Shown one piece after another: positions 10,780-21,745 of a stretch of 64,000 bases of DNA. The stretch comes from Forficula auricularia (taxonomy: Eukaryota > Arthropoda > Insecta > Dermaptera > Forficulidae). Every line of letters begins with the position of its first letter. Positions within the stretch are counted from its first letter, which is position 1. The notes under the pieces are model-generated. The model saw only the letters and a program-made list of their open reading frames with translations. It did no database searches and was not told where the DNA came from. The translations under genes were made by a program, and so were the position numbers. Where the stretch lies: the NCBI GenBank assembly GCA_024734495.1, contig JALMQS010000722.1, forward strand, positions 1,000,254 through 1,064,253, read 5' to 3'.

Positions 10780-11945
10780 TAAAAATTATTTTTTATAATT
10801 TAACATAAAATAAGAGGGCGGTATGTTAGATATGTTTAATTGTATGTTAAAGTAACGTGACCAAATTTTTTACAATGAAAAGGAGGACACAAATTAATTG
10901 AAGAAAAAACATCGTAAAGAAAAGTAACATTTTATTGATTGCAACAATAATAAACTATAATATGATAAATGCATAGTAAAAACATTTGTAGTATTTTCTA
11001 TTGTAATTATGTTAACTTGACTATTAATTTTTATTTAAATGAGTACTTTTCCATTGAATGAATATTTTTTGTCAATGTATCATCTCTTAACAATATATTG
11101 GAAATATCTGAACAAGGAATGTCTTCATATTGAATTTATCTATAATTTCTATATAGTAATCTCGATCGAATACGAAGATTTACAGATTAGTCTTCAAATA
11201 ACGAAAAAGAAGACATGTAGGAGGACACTTTTGGGCGAGGACAAAGCTTACAAAAGAAGGACTGTTCTCCCTAAAGGCCGACGATTGGTCACCTTAGATA
11301 AAGAAGCGATGTCCCTCGGAGGTCGAACCTGAGTGTAAGACTTGCTTTCGGACAGTGAAGCTAATTATTATCAATAATAATAACAATTAAAGATAATCCG
11401 TTTTTATAAAGGCAAATCAACAATAAAAATTCTTAAATTCTCGTTATTTTCTTTTTTTCGTGGTTTGTTCTCTTTCTATTTTTACAATTACTGTGAATAT
11501 CCTATGTTGATTATTATAACGGGTTTCTATGAAAATGCATTGGAATTTGTTGTAAGAAATTATTCTATGTGAATCTTTCATTGACAGATTGACAATCCGA
11601 CGGCACAAAGCAATAGAATAGAGAGAAAGGATATAAAAAACGAGAAACCATGAGACCGAACAACTCGAATGCCTGGATAATTGTGGTTCGATTCTTTCCT
11701 TCTTTGTGGGCTTTTAAACATATCTATCTTTTAATCTCAAAATGCCAGATTTCCAACCCAATTACTTTAAATAGATGAGAGTGAATATAAAAAATACAAT
11801 CGAGACTGTTGGCTAGAGATATATTTTTGTTAATCTTTCACGATGGACCACCCATAATGAAATTAGAAAATTATTTAAGATGTCCTGATGTTTTCCTCAA
11901 CGTTTCGGTTTTCAATTCTGAAGTCATTTTCAATTGATGATATAT
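10780..11945. other. AT-rich spacer with one unassigned open frame
   Basis: A 97-codon plus frame (11039-11332) has a Lys/Arg-rich C-terminal half in a locally GC-richer stretch (11220-11340). It matches no family I recognise, and the N-terminal half looks like translated AT-rich DNA. Probably not a gene. Confidence 0.3.
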
Positions 11946-11951
11946 GTAGGG

Positions 11952-12421
11952 TAGGGTGGAACAAAAATGAGCTTTTTTTTTTAATTTTTTTTATTTTGTA
12001 TTTGTAACAGTGGCCAAAATTTCCATTTGAGGTTCATAAACAAAGGACAAAAATTTGGTTGTCATATATCAATATCAATATAGTGCGGCAAAGAGCTTTA
12101 ATTTGTTAAAAATTTGAACATTTTGAAAAAATTATTTTTTGAAAAATGTTTTTTAATGTTTTCTTCCTCATGTAATTGTACAAAATGTAGTTGTAAGACA
12201 TATAAAAAATATTTATATTACAAAATAGCAACTTATTGAAAACTTATTCAAATTAATAGTAAAAAATTGCACTTTTATCAAATTGTATCGGTCTTACGGC
12301 ACCTCAAGACATGCTCCAATAACTTTTATATTTTGTTTTTTATGTTAGTCTTTCTACTACAAATTTTCCACGCTATTACAAATAAAAAAAAATTAAAATT
12401 TGTATTTTTCGTTCCACCCTA
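11952..12421. mobile_element. TA-flanked MITE, GGGTGGAAC family
   Basis: Ends TAGGGTGGAACAAAAAT and TTTTTCGTTCCACCCTA form a ~15-bp terminal inverted repeat, with TA at both boundaries. The interior of about 440 bp is AT-rich and non-coding. Confidence 0.75.
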
Positions 12422-12471
12422 ATGTAGGGTGTATGAAAAGATTTCGAAATTTTTTTAAGTAGGTATTTCAC

Positions 12472-12625
12472 CGAGGGGTGAACAGTGACCTAAAATCGTG
12501 TACACCTACTTCCACTTCCACTTCAATTTCCAAGTAGAAGACAATAGATGACAATAAATTATCTAAAGAATTCCAAAGTAATTCCAAAGACGGTGTACAC
12601 CTAATTCCAATCGCGGTTCGCCTCG
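12472..12625. mobile_element. small TIR element with 8-bp target duplication TATTTCAC
   Basis: Flanked by TATTTCAC at 12464-12471 and 12626-12633. Ends CGAGGGGTGAAC and GGTTCGCCTCG are inverted. It shares TGACCTA.., GTGTACACCTA(C)TTCCA and CCAATCGCGG with the element at 26779. It contains CACTTCCACTTC-type short repeats. The 8-bp duplication fits a hAT- or P-like element. Confidence 0.75.
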
Positions 12626-12639
12626 TATTTCACTATAAA

Positions 12640-13020
12640 AACTGCTATTTTAATAAATAAAGTAACATCGCCAAACAATAAAAGTCTTATATTAGATTAG
12701 TATAAATAATATTAAACAAAAAAATTTACAATAAATGTAATACTCGGAGCTTCTGCGTGTGGCCAATTAAGTTCAATTCCGACGAGTTTGTAGGCCAATC
12801 AGTACCTACACGATGATTGAGTTCCGCAGAATCGAAAATTCATCTCCACCATCGCCTACTAGTTGAGAACGAGTCGAAAAATAATCCATAGGTAGCTGGC
12901 GGTATTTGTCTTTACGTTTTTCTCGTGGAACACTAGAGGAATTTTTTCAGCTTCTTAAATCATAGAGAAGAAGGAGGTAAGTGTATGGTCAAGTCGTGAG
13001 AAATCCCCATTAACTACATA
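12640..13020. other. unassigned sequence
   Basis: No frame or repeat end was recognised. 12745-12900 is slightly richer in GC, but without splice-site or coding support. Confidence 0.35.
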
Positions 13021-13179
13021 TTTTTTAAATTAGACTAAATGAATCGCTTCATGCAAAAAAGGCTTCAGTCCAAATTTTACAAAAATGAATTTTTGTCTTT
13101 TCATTTGAGTTTTTCAGTATTTACATCGATAAAAAGACTTAAGTCTACATTACCTAATATAATTGATGTAAAAAATATT

Positions 13180-13290
13180 TTTCATAAAAAATCTTCTTTC
13201 GGGAAGTTTTCTATCTTTTATACATAAAAATATGATGATTAATCGTGCAAAATGTATTTCTCTTTTTTGTTTATAAGGATTAGCTGTATT
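13180..13290 (+). repeat. dispersed repeat fragment shared with 8728-8890
   Basis: Matches the earlier copy over CTTTCGGGAAGTTTTCTAT, ATGATGATTAATCGTGC and TTTATAAGGATTAGCTGTAT, with a short deletion. Confidence 0.6.
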
Positions 13291-13376
13291 TTCGTCTAAC
13301 CATTGTCACAACCAGGATTTTGTCCTAGGAAATAATAGGGTGTGTAAGCATATATAAACGTCTTCAGTCCAGGACT

Positions 13377-13809
13377 TTGTGCATGAATCTTTCTTTGCTG
13401 GCACACCTGCAGGATATTTTTCAGCAAAGATTATTTGAACCTTTTACTGTTCAGAGAAGAAGACCAAGAATTGATGAAAGTACCAGGCTTAACTCAAATT
13501 CGTATAAATATATTTTAGTTGTCAAAGTAAAACAAGTCTGTTTGAACACATTCGTTTCTCATAATGCAATTTCTTTTAAACGTATAAGACGATTACAAAG
13601 CTTAGTAGTTATAGGAAAGAGTCCTTGTGATAACAGATGAAAATGTCCTTTCAAGTTTTCCCTTTTTTCACTACAACAGTAGAAATAAATGTGAAGAATT
13701 AGTGAATAAGTTAATTGATGGAAAAGATCCACATACATTTAGTCTTTCGTTGCCAGGACACAGAATTTCCCAAAAAATATTGACTATAGAGATGGAAAAG
13801 TGTCTTTAA
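13377..13809 (+). pseudogene. decayed coding region, probably transposon-associated protein of unknown function
   Basis: Two overlapping plus frames (13377-13640 and 13627-13809) read as one protein split by a frame shift near 13630. The order of motifs is YKYILVV..KQVCLNTF, then an ISFKRIRRLQ stretch, GKSPCDNR, ITDEN, and SSFPFFHYNSRNK. This resembles a repetitive uncharacterised arthropod/cnidarian protein type with the pattern VCKKFFL.T.ISEK...GKH.NR...H..SFP...SHY.R, recalled from memory. Function is unknown and the copy is broken and shortened. Confidence 0.4.
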
Positions 13810-13829
13810 AAATAGCAAAAGTTGAGGTC

Positions 13830-16580
13830 ATAAAAAAGTAATTAGGTATTTTGATGACATCCATATGGACTTTTATAGAAATACTTTATTGGCCAACATT
13901 TCAACAATGTACCCAAGAAGATTGAATTTATTATATTTCTAACAATAAATAATTTGTATCTTGTAAAAATCGGAGTTTTATTTAAAAAAAAACCTGCTTA
14001 TAGAATGTACTTAAAACTGTTATTTTCTGCGAAAAAGACATCAGTCTAAAATTTCAAAATTTATTTCAAAATTATTGATAAGTGATTATGTTCCACTACA
14101 CTAATCAAATATAAATATATGCAAAATGTTTATAATCTAAACAGTGAACACCGTAAGCAATTATCTTTACTTTTTAAAAAGAAAAACAGTTTTTTGTTAT
14201 TTTCTGAAAATTAATGAAATGTATGGTAATAGTAAAAATATTTTCACCTAGAACCTTAACCTATCTCCTTAAATGTTATTAATGAAATGTGACTAAAGCC
14301 CTTTTTACATGAAGCGATTCAAATAATAATGTATAAACTAGTAGATAATCCGAGAATAAGCTATACTCAATTCAAAAACTATAAATTTATTTGGGATGTT
14401 TTTTCCCCCACTGGTCAAGTTCACCCCTCTTCTACCAATTATTATTATTGTTGTCAAATTTATTTATTTATTTGGAATTGAGTAAAGCGTATTTCATTCT
14501 TCAGAATCGCGTTGATTCTTTAGTAAATATCATAGAATTGAAATGTTGTTAAGTAAAGTAAAAAAATATAGAAACAATTGATACTTTTGATGGTGGTACT
14601 TGAATTTTGAAATTTAGATCTTATTTAAAATAAATTTGCTCTTTTCCCCAAAAAATTAAACATTTTTTTAATGTAGCATAAGTCAAAACTATAAATTACT
14701 ATTTGGCTCTAAAAGATTGTAGATCAGTATTATAGAGTTTCATTTTTTATTTATACATTTTTTGTGTCTTCTTCATATAAATTAAAAGATAAAAAAAACA
14801 CTCAGTTCATTTAAAAAAGCTAGAATTCTAACTACCTCTTCGTGGAACTTATAAAGCGCCTACAGAACACCTTTTATGTACCTTCTGGTATAGACTCTAG
14901 ATTCCGTAGATTTCCACAACATTTGTAAGCCAGCATTCAGTAATTATCAAGACAAATTATACACATATATAGGACTTTAAGTAAATATAAGAAATTGATT
15001 GATTTAAAAGAAATATTTTTTATAAAGATTTACTATGATGGGTCATTTTGAATAATCGAACTCTTGGCCAAATATGGGCTAAGCACTCTGATCGATGCTC
15101 ATTTTTAATAAATAGATAAAGAAATAAATAACAATTTAAGAAAAAAGATGATTTATTTACAAAATTTATTCAATTTATAAATATATAAATAAAAATAATA
15201 AATACTTGATGGTAAATCGTAAGTGCAAATTATATATATAATATGTATATATATATATATAATACATAATAGGTATATACTATAATATATAGATAGGTAG
15301 GTATATACTTTTTATTTTTTACTTTCTTTGAGATATCCAGTAAAATTACTTTGAAAATCCAAAATTTATCATATAAAACATAAGGAACACGCTATAATAA
15401 TAGAATATCATTTGTTACGTAACATATAAATCGAATAATTGATATCAATATCAGTTTTAATAACAATTATTGGATGAATATCATGATAATTATTTTACAC
15501 TCTCCTTCTTTATCTAATTTTAATAATTCATATATTTACATAGGTACCTCATAGAATTCTATTAGAAGTAACAATTTAGAATATGAACATCATTGAGTAT
15601 TTAAACAATTACAATAATAATTTTAATATTAAAAAATTAATAAAAAATAAAGAACGAACGTCGATTTGATGAAAATAAGAAACAAATCAAATAAAAGGAT
15701 CTTAATTTTTTGAATCCAATAAAATAAATAATAAATAAATAAATAAGTGCAAGTAATAAATTAAAAAAATTGAATTATAATGAATTAATTCAAAATTATT
15801 TGTTTTGTTCAAATCAAATTTCATTTTACGGTTTTTGACATGTTTCATAGGTATCTATTATTATAAAATTATAACTAATTTTCTGTTTTTCATGTAGGAT
15901 CGATTATTTATTATTATGGTACTACTGTTTTCGTAAGTATAATTCATATGTATGATATTTATATTATATAATATAAAATTCATTTTATCAGACTATATTT
16001 TAAAACAGTAAAATATTAAATATATATTAATATATATAATGGAAAACATTATTTGTGAAAGTTTTATTTTGTTCGAATATTAATCAAAATTTAAAATCAA
16101 TTTTTACAAAATATACTATATATCGAATTTTATAATCTCTTTGATTACAGTCTTTTTTTAATTTAATGCATATTCTTATAGAATATTTCCCAAAAATATA
16201 TTATATATTTTTTTTGTTACATTTTGTAATATTTAATTTTATAAAAATACTTTTTGATTAATTTAGTATAAAATATTTTTATTTGTATTTTGTTAAAATA
16301 CTCTGTTTAATTATTTTAAATAAATCTATGAAATTTCAAATAGACACAATTAAGTATTAATTTTCAAATATTTTTTTAGGATCCATTTCTTAATTTTCTA
16401 ATATACTAGTAAATAACACATTTTAGAAAGTAAATAATTTGAAATTTTTTAGATATAATTTATAATAATAAAATTAACAACTAATAATATTCATAATAAG
16501 TACTAGATTTGATATTTCGTATAGTGACTTGGAATGATGCGTTTTATATACTCATCGATCCTTATTTGAGATTATTTCCG
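13830..16580. other. very AT-rich spacer
   Basis: Contains (TA)-rich low-complexity DNA around 15226-15300 and many A/T runs. No coding frame, RNA gene or terminal repeat could be supported. Confidence 0.5.
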
Positions 16581-16583
16581 GTT

Positions 16584-16589
16584 TTTATT
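16584..16589 (-). terminator. poly(A) signal AATAAA of the DUF4794-like gene
   Basis: On the minus strand AATAAA lies about 40 bases after the stop codon at 16628-16630, a normal position for a short 3' UTR. Confidence 0.6.
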
Positions 16590-16627
16590 TTCTTAGAATG
16601 TGTCGATATAAATAGGAAATTGCCGGC

Positions 16628-16786
16628 TCAAGGGTAGAAGTTCTGAAGAGCATCTGCGTATAGGGCGTCCCTTAGCACGTAGATGTCACTGGGCTTTCCA
16701 TTGAACACATAAGGACCTCTGTCAAGGGAAACACGGTTCGAGTTTGTAGATGAAGAAGTAGAAGGCCGACGAGGAGGTGCCTGAGG
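16628..16786 (-). CDS. last exon of DUF4794-like secreted/cuticle-type gene
   Basis: The exon begins after the acceptor TGTGTTGACAG and runs 53 codons in phase 0 to a TGA at 16630-16628. It encodes PQAPPRRPSTSS..., then GPYVFNGKPSDIYVLRDAL and ends QNFYP. The NGKP.DIY motif matches the C-terminal region of arthropod DUF4794-type proteins (family recalled from memory), which are secreted and linked to cuticle. Composition is Pro/Ser-rich before the motif. The sequence is clearly richer in GC than its surroundings. A second good acceptor (TTTCCCTTGACAG) lies inside the exon at about 16718. Confidence 0.75.
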   Translation of the reverse strand, partial: PQAPPRRPSTSSSTNSNRVSLDRGPYVFNGKPSDIYVLRDALYADALQNFYP

Positions 16787-16859
16787 CTGTCAACACAGAA
16801 GCAAACATTTTAATAATTCTCTATTTAATTTCATTTTCTTTTCTTATATCAAAACCAGC

Positions 16860-17035
16860 TGAAAAGTCCGTCATCGGCGGGCCTCTTCCTGACTAGGGGC
16901 CACGTACCCTGGACCCAAGATAAATGATGAGAGTTTTCTGTACTGAATCCGAGATGTTATGGATAATTTTTATTACATGTTCGGGAGTTGAACCCGAATC
17001 TCTTAATTTTTCCAATAAAATTAACTTAAGCAAAG
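16860..17035 (-). repeat. possible tRNA-derived fragment
   Basis: The minus strand contains GATTCGGGTTCAACTCCCGA (about 16980-17000), which has a T-arm-like hairpin (TCGGG/CCCGA) enclosing a box-B-like GTTCAACTC. A GC-richer stretch follows (16861-16915). No clear box A or cloverleaf was seen, so a SINE or tRNA relic is only suggested. Confidence 0.3.
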
Positions 17036-17140
17036 ATCCATATTAAAAAGAACTACGCAATTTGTATATAAATATATATAGAAAAGAAAAAATTATTGAT
17101 TGTTTATTTAAATGAAAAAAATACAAATCTTTTATAAAAT

Positions 17141-17832
17141 AAGCTGACGTGTTCTGATGTGGCCATCCACTTGACTTTATCATACAACCTGGCCCCTAAA
17201 ATTATTTATAATCATGTAGGGGGGGGGGTTAGTTTTTGAATTTTTATAGTTCTGGTGTCCCACTGATTATGTATACAAAATTTGGTTGTGTTTGGTAAAT
17301 GGCCAAGATTTTCATTTTTTGATCCTACACCCCCCCCCCTCCCCATTTTGGGCGGTTAGTTTTTTTTAATTTTTAGACTTCTGAGGGTCCACTGATTATG
17401 TATACAAAATTTGGTTGAGTTTGCTTAAACGGCCTAGATTTTTAATTTTTAACTCCAGCTCCACCCCCCTTTTTTTAGGTCGATATGTACCAAAATCTAA
17501 TCAGCTCTTAATCTCAATGGACGAAAACTAGGTGTGAAATTTAGTTTCGATTTTCACACTAGTTTTTGAGCTAGCTCGTCCACAAAAATTTGGTAATGCA
17601 CAGACTAAAAGACATTTTGACAAAACAATTATTATCTCGAAAAATATAATTTTTTCAATGTTCACTTATTAGAGCTATTTTGTAGAGCAAAATGCCTTGG
17701 TTTAGCTCAATTTTTTTAATAAAAATAGTTTCAGTCGTTTTTGAGATATTTCGAAAAAAGGAAGGAAAAAACCACTTTTTTCATGCACGATTACAATACT
17801 TGCCCATACCCTGTATGGTAAAGTAAAAACAA
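17141..17832 (+). repeat. repeat family B, copy B1
   Basis: Starts AAGCTGACGTGTTCTGATGT..CCATCCACTTGACTTTA and ends CTGTATGGTAAAGTAAAAAC. The GACTTTA.CATACAA start and TTGTATGGTAAAGT end form an imperfect inverted repeat (clearest in copy B2). Inside are two sub-blocks with C runs (CCCCCCCCC then CATTTTGGG) and a GATTATGTATACAAAATTTG phrase. The later half includes CTAATCAGCTCTTAAT and GAGCTAGCTCGTCCAC. It is non-coding and the class is unknown. Confidence 0.65.
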
Positions 17833-17886
17833 TCTAGAACACGTTTATTTAAAAACCATTATTAAATAAACGTGTTATATATTGTT
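17828..17886. repeat. short hairpin at the end of copy B1
   Basis: AACACGTTTATTTAA and TTAAATAAACGTGTT are inverted around a short A-rich loop, with AACAAT/ATTGTT outside. Confidence 0.6.
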
Positions 17887-18201
17887 TTTTTAAAAAAGAT
17901 TTGTATTTTTTCATATAAATATATATGCATATGAATCTAAATATGCTTAGATTTACAAGTTTACTTATTATAAATGTTCTTTGTAAATTTCAATCATTGC
18001 TTAACACCAGAATTGCATTCAGGATTTAATCTTTGGGTGTAGCTAGTTTTTATATAAATCACTAAAAGAGTTTATTTTCTTTTTAAATAGCCCTTGAATT
18101 ACTCCAGTCATGGTAACATTAATATCCCTCTATTAATATAGCCTTTCAAGTGAGTCATAGTAAATTTTCAATTACTCATGTTAAATTAAGCATATATTAC
18201 T

Positions 18202-18770
18202 ATACCAGGGGTATGGTGAAGTATTGTAATAATTAAAACTTAGGGAACGCCTAGTAGGTTTTTAAATTATAATGGGTTGGAGTTGGTGGTGTTTCACAGT
18301 GGGGAAAATAAAATAATATCACTTTAGTTTTCAAATTCTCGATATATTCATTAGGAGTTTATACAGAGACTTTTCGAGAATTTAAAAACTAAACTCATTT
18401 TATTTTATTTTTCCTCACTCTGAAACACCACCAACTCCAACCCATTTTAATATTGTAATGGTTCATGAAAAAAGTGATTTGTTGCTTCGTTTTTTAAAAA
18501 TATCTCAAAAACAGCTGTAGCTATTTTGATAAAAAAAAATTTCTCGAAAGTATGGCATTTTGCTCAACAAAAAAGCTCTAATGAGTAAATATCGAAAAAA
18601 TGATATTTTACTAGATATTAATTATATTGTCTGTTAGTACGTTACTAAAGTTTGTATACACTCTAGCCTAAAACTAGTGTAAATTTTAAAACAAAATTTC
18701 CCTTGTAGTTCTGGTGCAATGAAATTAAGAGCTGATTAGATTTTAATTGAATTGTTTGGAGCCTCAATGT
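18202..18770 (-). repeat. repeat family B, copy B1', inverted relative to B1
   Basis: It begins with the complement of the B 3' end (GGGTATGGTGAAGTATTGTAAT). After an insertion at 18231-18450 it continues with CATGAAAAAAGTG, AGCTCTAATGAGTAA and AATTAAGAGCTGATTAGATT, all reversed relative to B1. B1 and B1' therefore form a large imperfect inverted repeat inside the intron. Confidence 0.7.
18231..18450. mobile_element. foldback MITE with 9-bp target duplication TATTGTAAT
   Basis: TATTGTAAT occurs on both sides (18222-18230 and 18451-18459), inside repeat B1' which is otherwise continuous. The arms AATGGGTTGGAGTTGGTGG and CCACCAACTCCAACCCATT are inverted and extend through TTTCACAGTG / CACTCTGAAA and an A/T stem. 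A 9-bp duplication is typical of Mutator-like elements. Confidence 0.75.
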
Positions 18771-19306
18771 TTGTTTTCATGTAGTGTAGTTCATGGTTAT
18801 TTATTCATTTCTTTCTTAGTCAATTATATTTTTGGGGGCTTGTGGAGAACCCCTCCCCCCAGATCTAGGTGTGCTATTGATTTACACAATGCTAGGAGTG
18901 AGTGGATGATATAAATTTTCTTTTTACTTGAACATGTTTTGCATTCCCACAGACGATGGGAGCCCCTGTCACATCGATATATGCAACCATATCGACAGCA
19001 AAGAATTTATTCTGCCTAGTGCCGTGCGTTAGGAGGGCTACTCAAATTCAATAACTGATAAAGTTAGCACTTAAGCTGGATAAATGACGAAACATTTTCT
19101 GATATATAGTATATTGAAAATGTATAGATGTTGGATAATAATTCAATATATTATTTTAATAATTATCTTATATGGTTTTCTAATTATTCCACTATACAAC
19201 AATATATTAAGTACATGGTGATTTTTCTAAAATTTTTAATCTCAATCTCAATTAAATTAATCTCTTAATCTAACTCAAAATGTCATAAGAATTTATTATT
19301 TTAAAC

Positions 19307-20885
19307 CAGGGGTTGTCCAACCTTTTGGCTTACACGGGCCACATTTGAAGAAAAAACAAATGTTTAGGGCCGCTGATAAAATATTATAATTCTATTAATA
19401 TTTGTTATTCAAAAAAGATAGTTAATAATGTAGAAATAAGAACTTTATTATTTTTTTAGCTCATAGCTAGGGTCTAATTTTACTTTTCGTAAATTTTATA
19501 CACCAATATCTCACTTTGCGTCGGGGTTACGTTCCAAAATAACACGACGCAAATTGAAACTACTCAAAGTGAATTAAGATTTTCTATAGCAAACCATATA
19601 AAGATCGAAGATAGGTTCCAGGGTTACTAAAATACTACTTTAAAAAAAAATTGAACAAAGTAAACATTTAAAAAAATATTTCCTTTTTTTGTAACCAGAA
19701 ACAACCCGTAAAAATTTATAAAAATTTATTATTGCACAACACACTAATTGAAACGTTATCAAAAGCACAACATACTAAATAATTGAAACTGAACTCTAAA
19801 ATTAGCCAAACAAAGTGAAAATAAAACTGTATTAAAATTGCGTTGATTTTCAGTTTGAAAGGGAATCCCCGAGTTTTGATGGCATGACGCAATTAGAAAC
19901 AAAAGTGGTGCCATCTTTTTAAAAAAAAAAGAAAATTTCAAAAAAAAAACAAATTAAAGACTCGAACCCAAAACAACGCAACCTCGAAAATCTAACCACG
20001 CACAGTGAAAATTAGTACTAATTAAACAGCGACGAAACTTCGAAAAAACGCAAAACGAAACGACGCAAAGCGAGATATTGGTGTGCTTGAAAATAGATTC
20101 TCGTATATGTAAATACAGACCTGCATACTTACAAAAAGTGATATTATCTATTAGTATTTGTTTACATTTTTTCCTGGCTAGATAATTAATATAAAATTCT
20201 ATTAAGGAGACAATTTTCAATTTTTCTTTCCGATCGGTATCTAATTGTTGTTCTAGAACATTCAATCAAAAAGTTTTCAAGTAAAAATTTATTTCTAATC
20301 TAAAGTGAGTCGAAAATAGACCATAATGTTTATTATTTTTTTGGAAATCTTGAAATCTAGTTCCAAAATCAAAATTTAAAAGTGGCACTTTTATTTTTCA
20401 AAAAATTTTACAGTAAATTTTCAGATTTCTTATTTTAGACAAAAAAATTATAAGGCCAAATTGTTATGTGTTTTTCAGTAACTACACTCAATCTCTACTC
20501 AATGTTTTAAGGAAATCTATGACTTTTTATTGGGCCACGGGTTGGACAGTCCAGGTTTTAAATCGAATGGGAATAGAGAAGGATATGAGGAATGATAATT
20601 TATTTTTTAAAATGGTCACGGATATAATAATCCCTGACTATCCATTCAGAACATGCAAAGATCTAAAAGATAAGTCCTGACACGTTTTAGTCCAGGAGAG
20701 AAATTATCAATTAATTGTGATGGTTCTAAAAACCCCAATTCCTTGTCTCCGTGTACTAGAATGATAACTATAGATTTGATTAGTGTCATAGCATATAAAT
20801 TACTGAAATAATAAATATTTTAGAAAATGAAAATATGAGAAGAAGAAGAATTTTTAATTATTTGAAACTTCATTATTTTTGAACC
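19307..20885 (+). mobile_element. hAT non-autonomous element, copy B (composite family), with nested element
   Basis: Starts CAGGGGTTGTCCAACC. The inner 3' end GGGCCACGGGTTGGACAGTC lies near 20533-20552, and TTTTAAAC / TTTTAAAT flank that unit (7 of 8 bases). The shared downstream sequence then continues to about 20885. A 583-bp element is nested at 19501-20083. No transposase frame. Confidence 0.7.
19501..20083. mobile_element. TIR element nested in hAT copy B
   Basis: Ends CACCAATATCTCACTTTGCG and CGCAAAGCGAGATATTGGTG are inverted with few mismatches. The host repeat is uninterrupted at the matching position in copies A (about 1873) and C (about 53492), which read TATA(or CATA)CTTGAAAATAG, so the insertion boundaries are clear. 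The left flank is TA and the right is TG, consistent with a TA duplication with one change. No conserved transposase frame, but both halves carry CGACGCAAA-type repeats. Confidence 0.75.
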
Positions 20886-20904
20886 ATAGTCTCGGCTAGG
20901 ATAA

Positions 20905-20935
20905 AAATTTGGAAATACCCAAAATAAGGACCACC

Positions 20936-20938
<3 letters not shown>
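20905..20938 (-). repeat. isolated MITE terminus (TAGGGTGGTCC type)
   Basis: On the minus strand TTAGGGTGGTCCTTATTTTG. A similar terminus in the opposite orientation is at 22904 (ATTAGGGTGCTCCTTATTTT). No partner end was found for either. Confidence 0.45.

Positions 20939-20979
<41 letters not shown>
20939..20979. repeat. (TA)n microsatellite
   Basis: About 40 bases of uninterrupted TA repeats. Confidence 0.95.
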
Positions 20980-20980
<1 letters not shown>

Positions 20981-21293
20981 TTAAATTATCCGCCGTATTT
21001 CAATGTGTGTCTTATTATCAGAGTCCATTTATTGCTCAAATTCTTTCATAATGTTTCTTCTTTTCACTGATTCTATCAAGAAATTCCTCAAATGTCATTT
21101 TAACTATGTGTGGGCAGATTGAGTCAGTTGCTATGAACTAATATACGTATATTAGCACAAAAGAAATCAATCTCTTCGTCATTTCTTAAGAATCTATGTC
21201 AGTGGCGTAGCCAGAAAATTTTCATTGCAGGGTCAATCCACAAAGCAAAATATTTATTGGAAATTTTTTTTCTATTAAAACAAATAGGTACTT

Positions 21294-21500
21294 TTTTATT
21301 TATTGTCACCGGGAACAAATCCCATTTAGACAGCACATCGGTAAAGTGTTAGTTAGTAGGGTTAGTGAGGGAGCCGCGTTTTAGCCAGTCGAAATTTTAT
21401 ATGCTAGCCAGGTTCGAAACCGGGCCTCCCGCTTGAACATCGTCATCAACGATCCTGAAGTGGGCCCAGCGCCTTAGCCAGCTCGGGCAACCCGACTCCC
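21294..21500 (-). mobile_element. tRNA-derived SINE with 13-bp target duplication
   Basis: CAAATAGGTACTT flanks it at 21281-21293 and 21501-21513. On the minus strand the head contains GTTGCCCGAGCTGGCTAAGG (box A, close to tRNA-Leu) and CCCGGTTTCGAACCTGG (box B), separated by a long variable-arm-like stretch. An unrelated body of about 100 bases follows, with a tail AATAAATAAAAAA. Head, tail and duplication together make this a true retroposed SINE. Confidence 0.85.
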
Positions 21501-21525
21501 CAAATAGGTACTTCAAGAAATTAAA

Positions 21526-21745
21526 ATAAAATTTATTTAAAAAAAAACTAAAAAACATGCTTTTAAAAACTACAAAATAATGTAAAACTTAATCAAAAAG
21601 TGTGAGGCACAGAAGCATGTAATTTTAATTAATTTCGACAAAGTGCTCTACGCTTTTTGATTAAGTATTACATTATTTTGTACTTTTTGTACTTTTTAGA
21701 AGCATTTTTTTAAAATAAATTAATTTTTTTTACTTTTTAGTCTGA
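21526..21745. repeat. inverted repeat nested in the 21.2-kb hAT
   Basis: ACTACAAAATAATGTAAAAC with TTAATCAAAAAG on the left is mirrored by CTTTTTGATTAAG..TTACATTATTTTGTACT on the right, and the outer A/T arms also pair. The loop has GTGAGGCACAGAAGCATGT. Confidence 0.7.

Noticed and set aside
11039..11332. 97-codon plus-strand open frame
   Set aside because: Half is translated AT-rich sequence and the Lys/Arg-rich end has no recognisable domain, splice site or homologue pattern.
16875..16915. Possible exon on minus reading GYVAPSQEEARR after CCAG
   Set aside because: Its phase does not fit the upstream donor, it hits a stop, and the exon at 22343-22481 fits both neighbours exactly.
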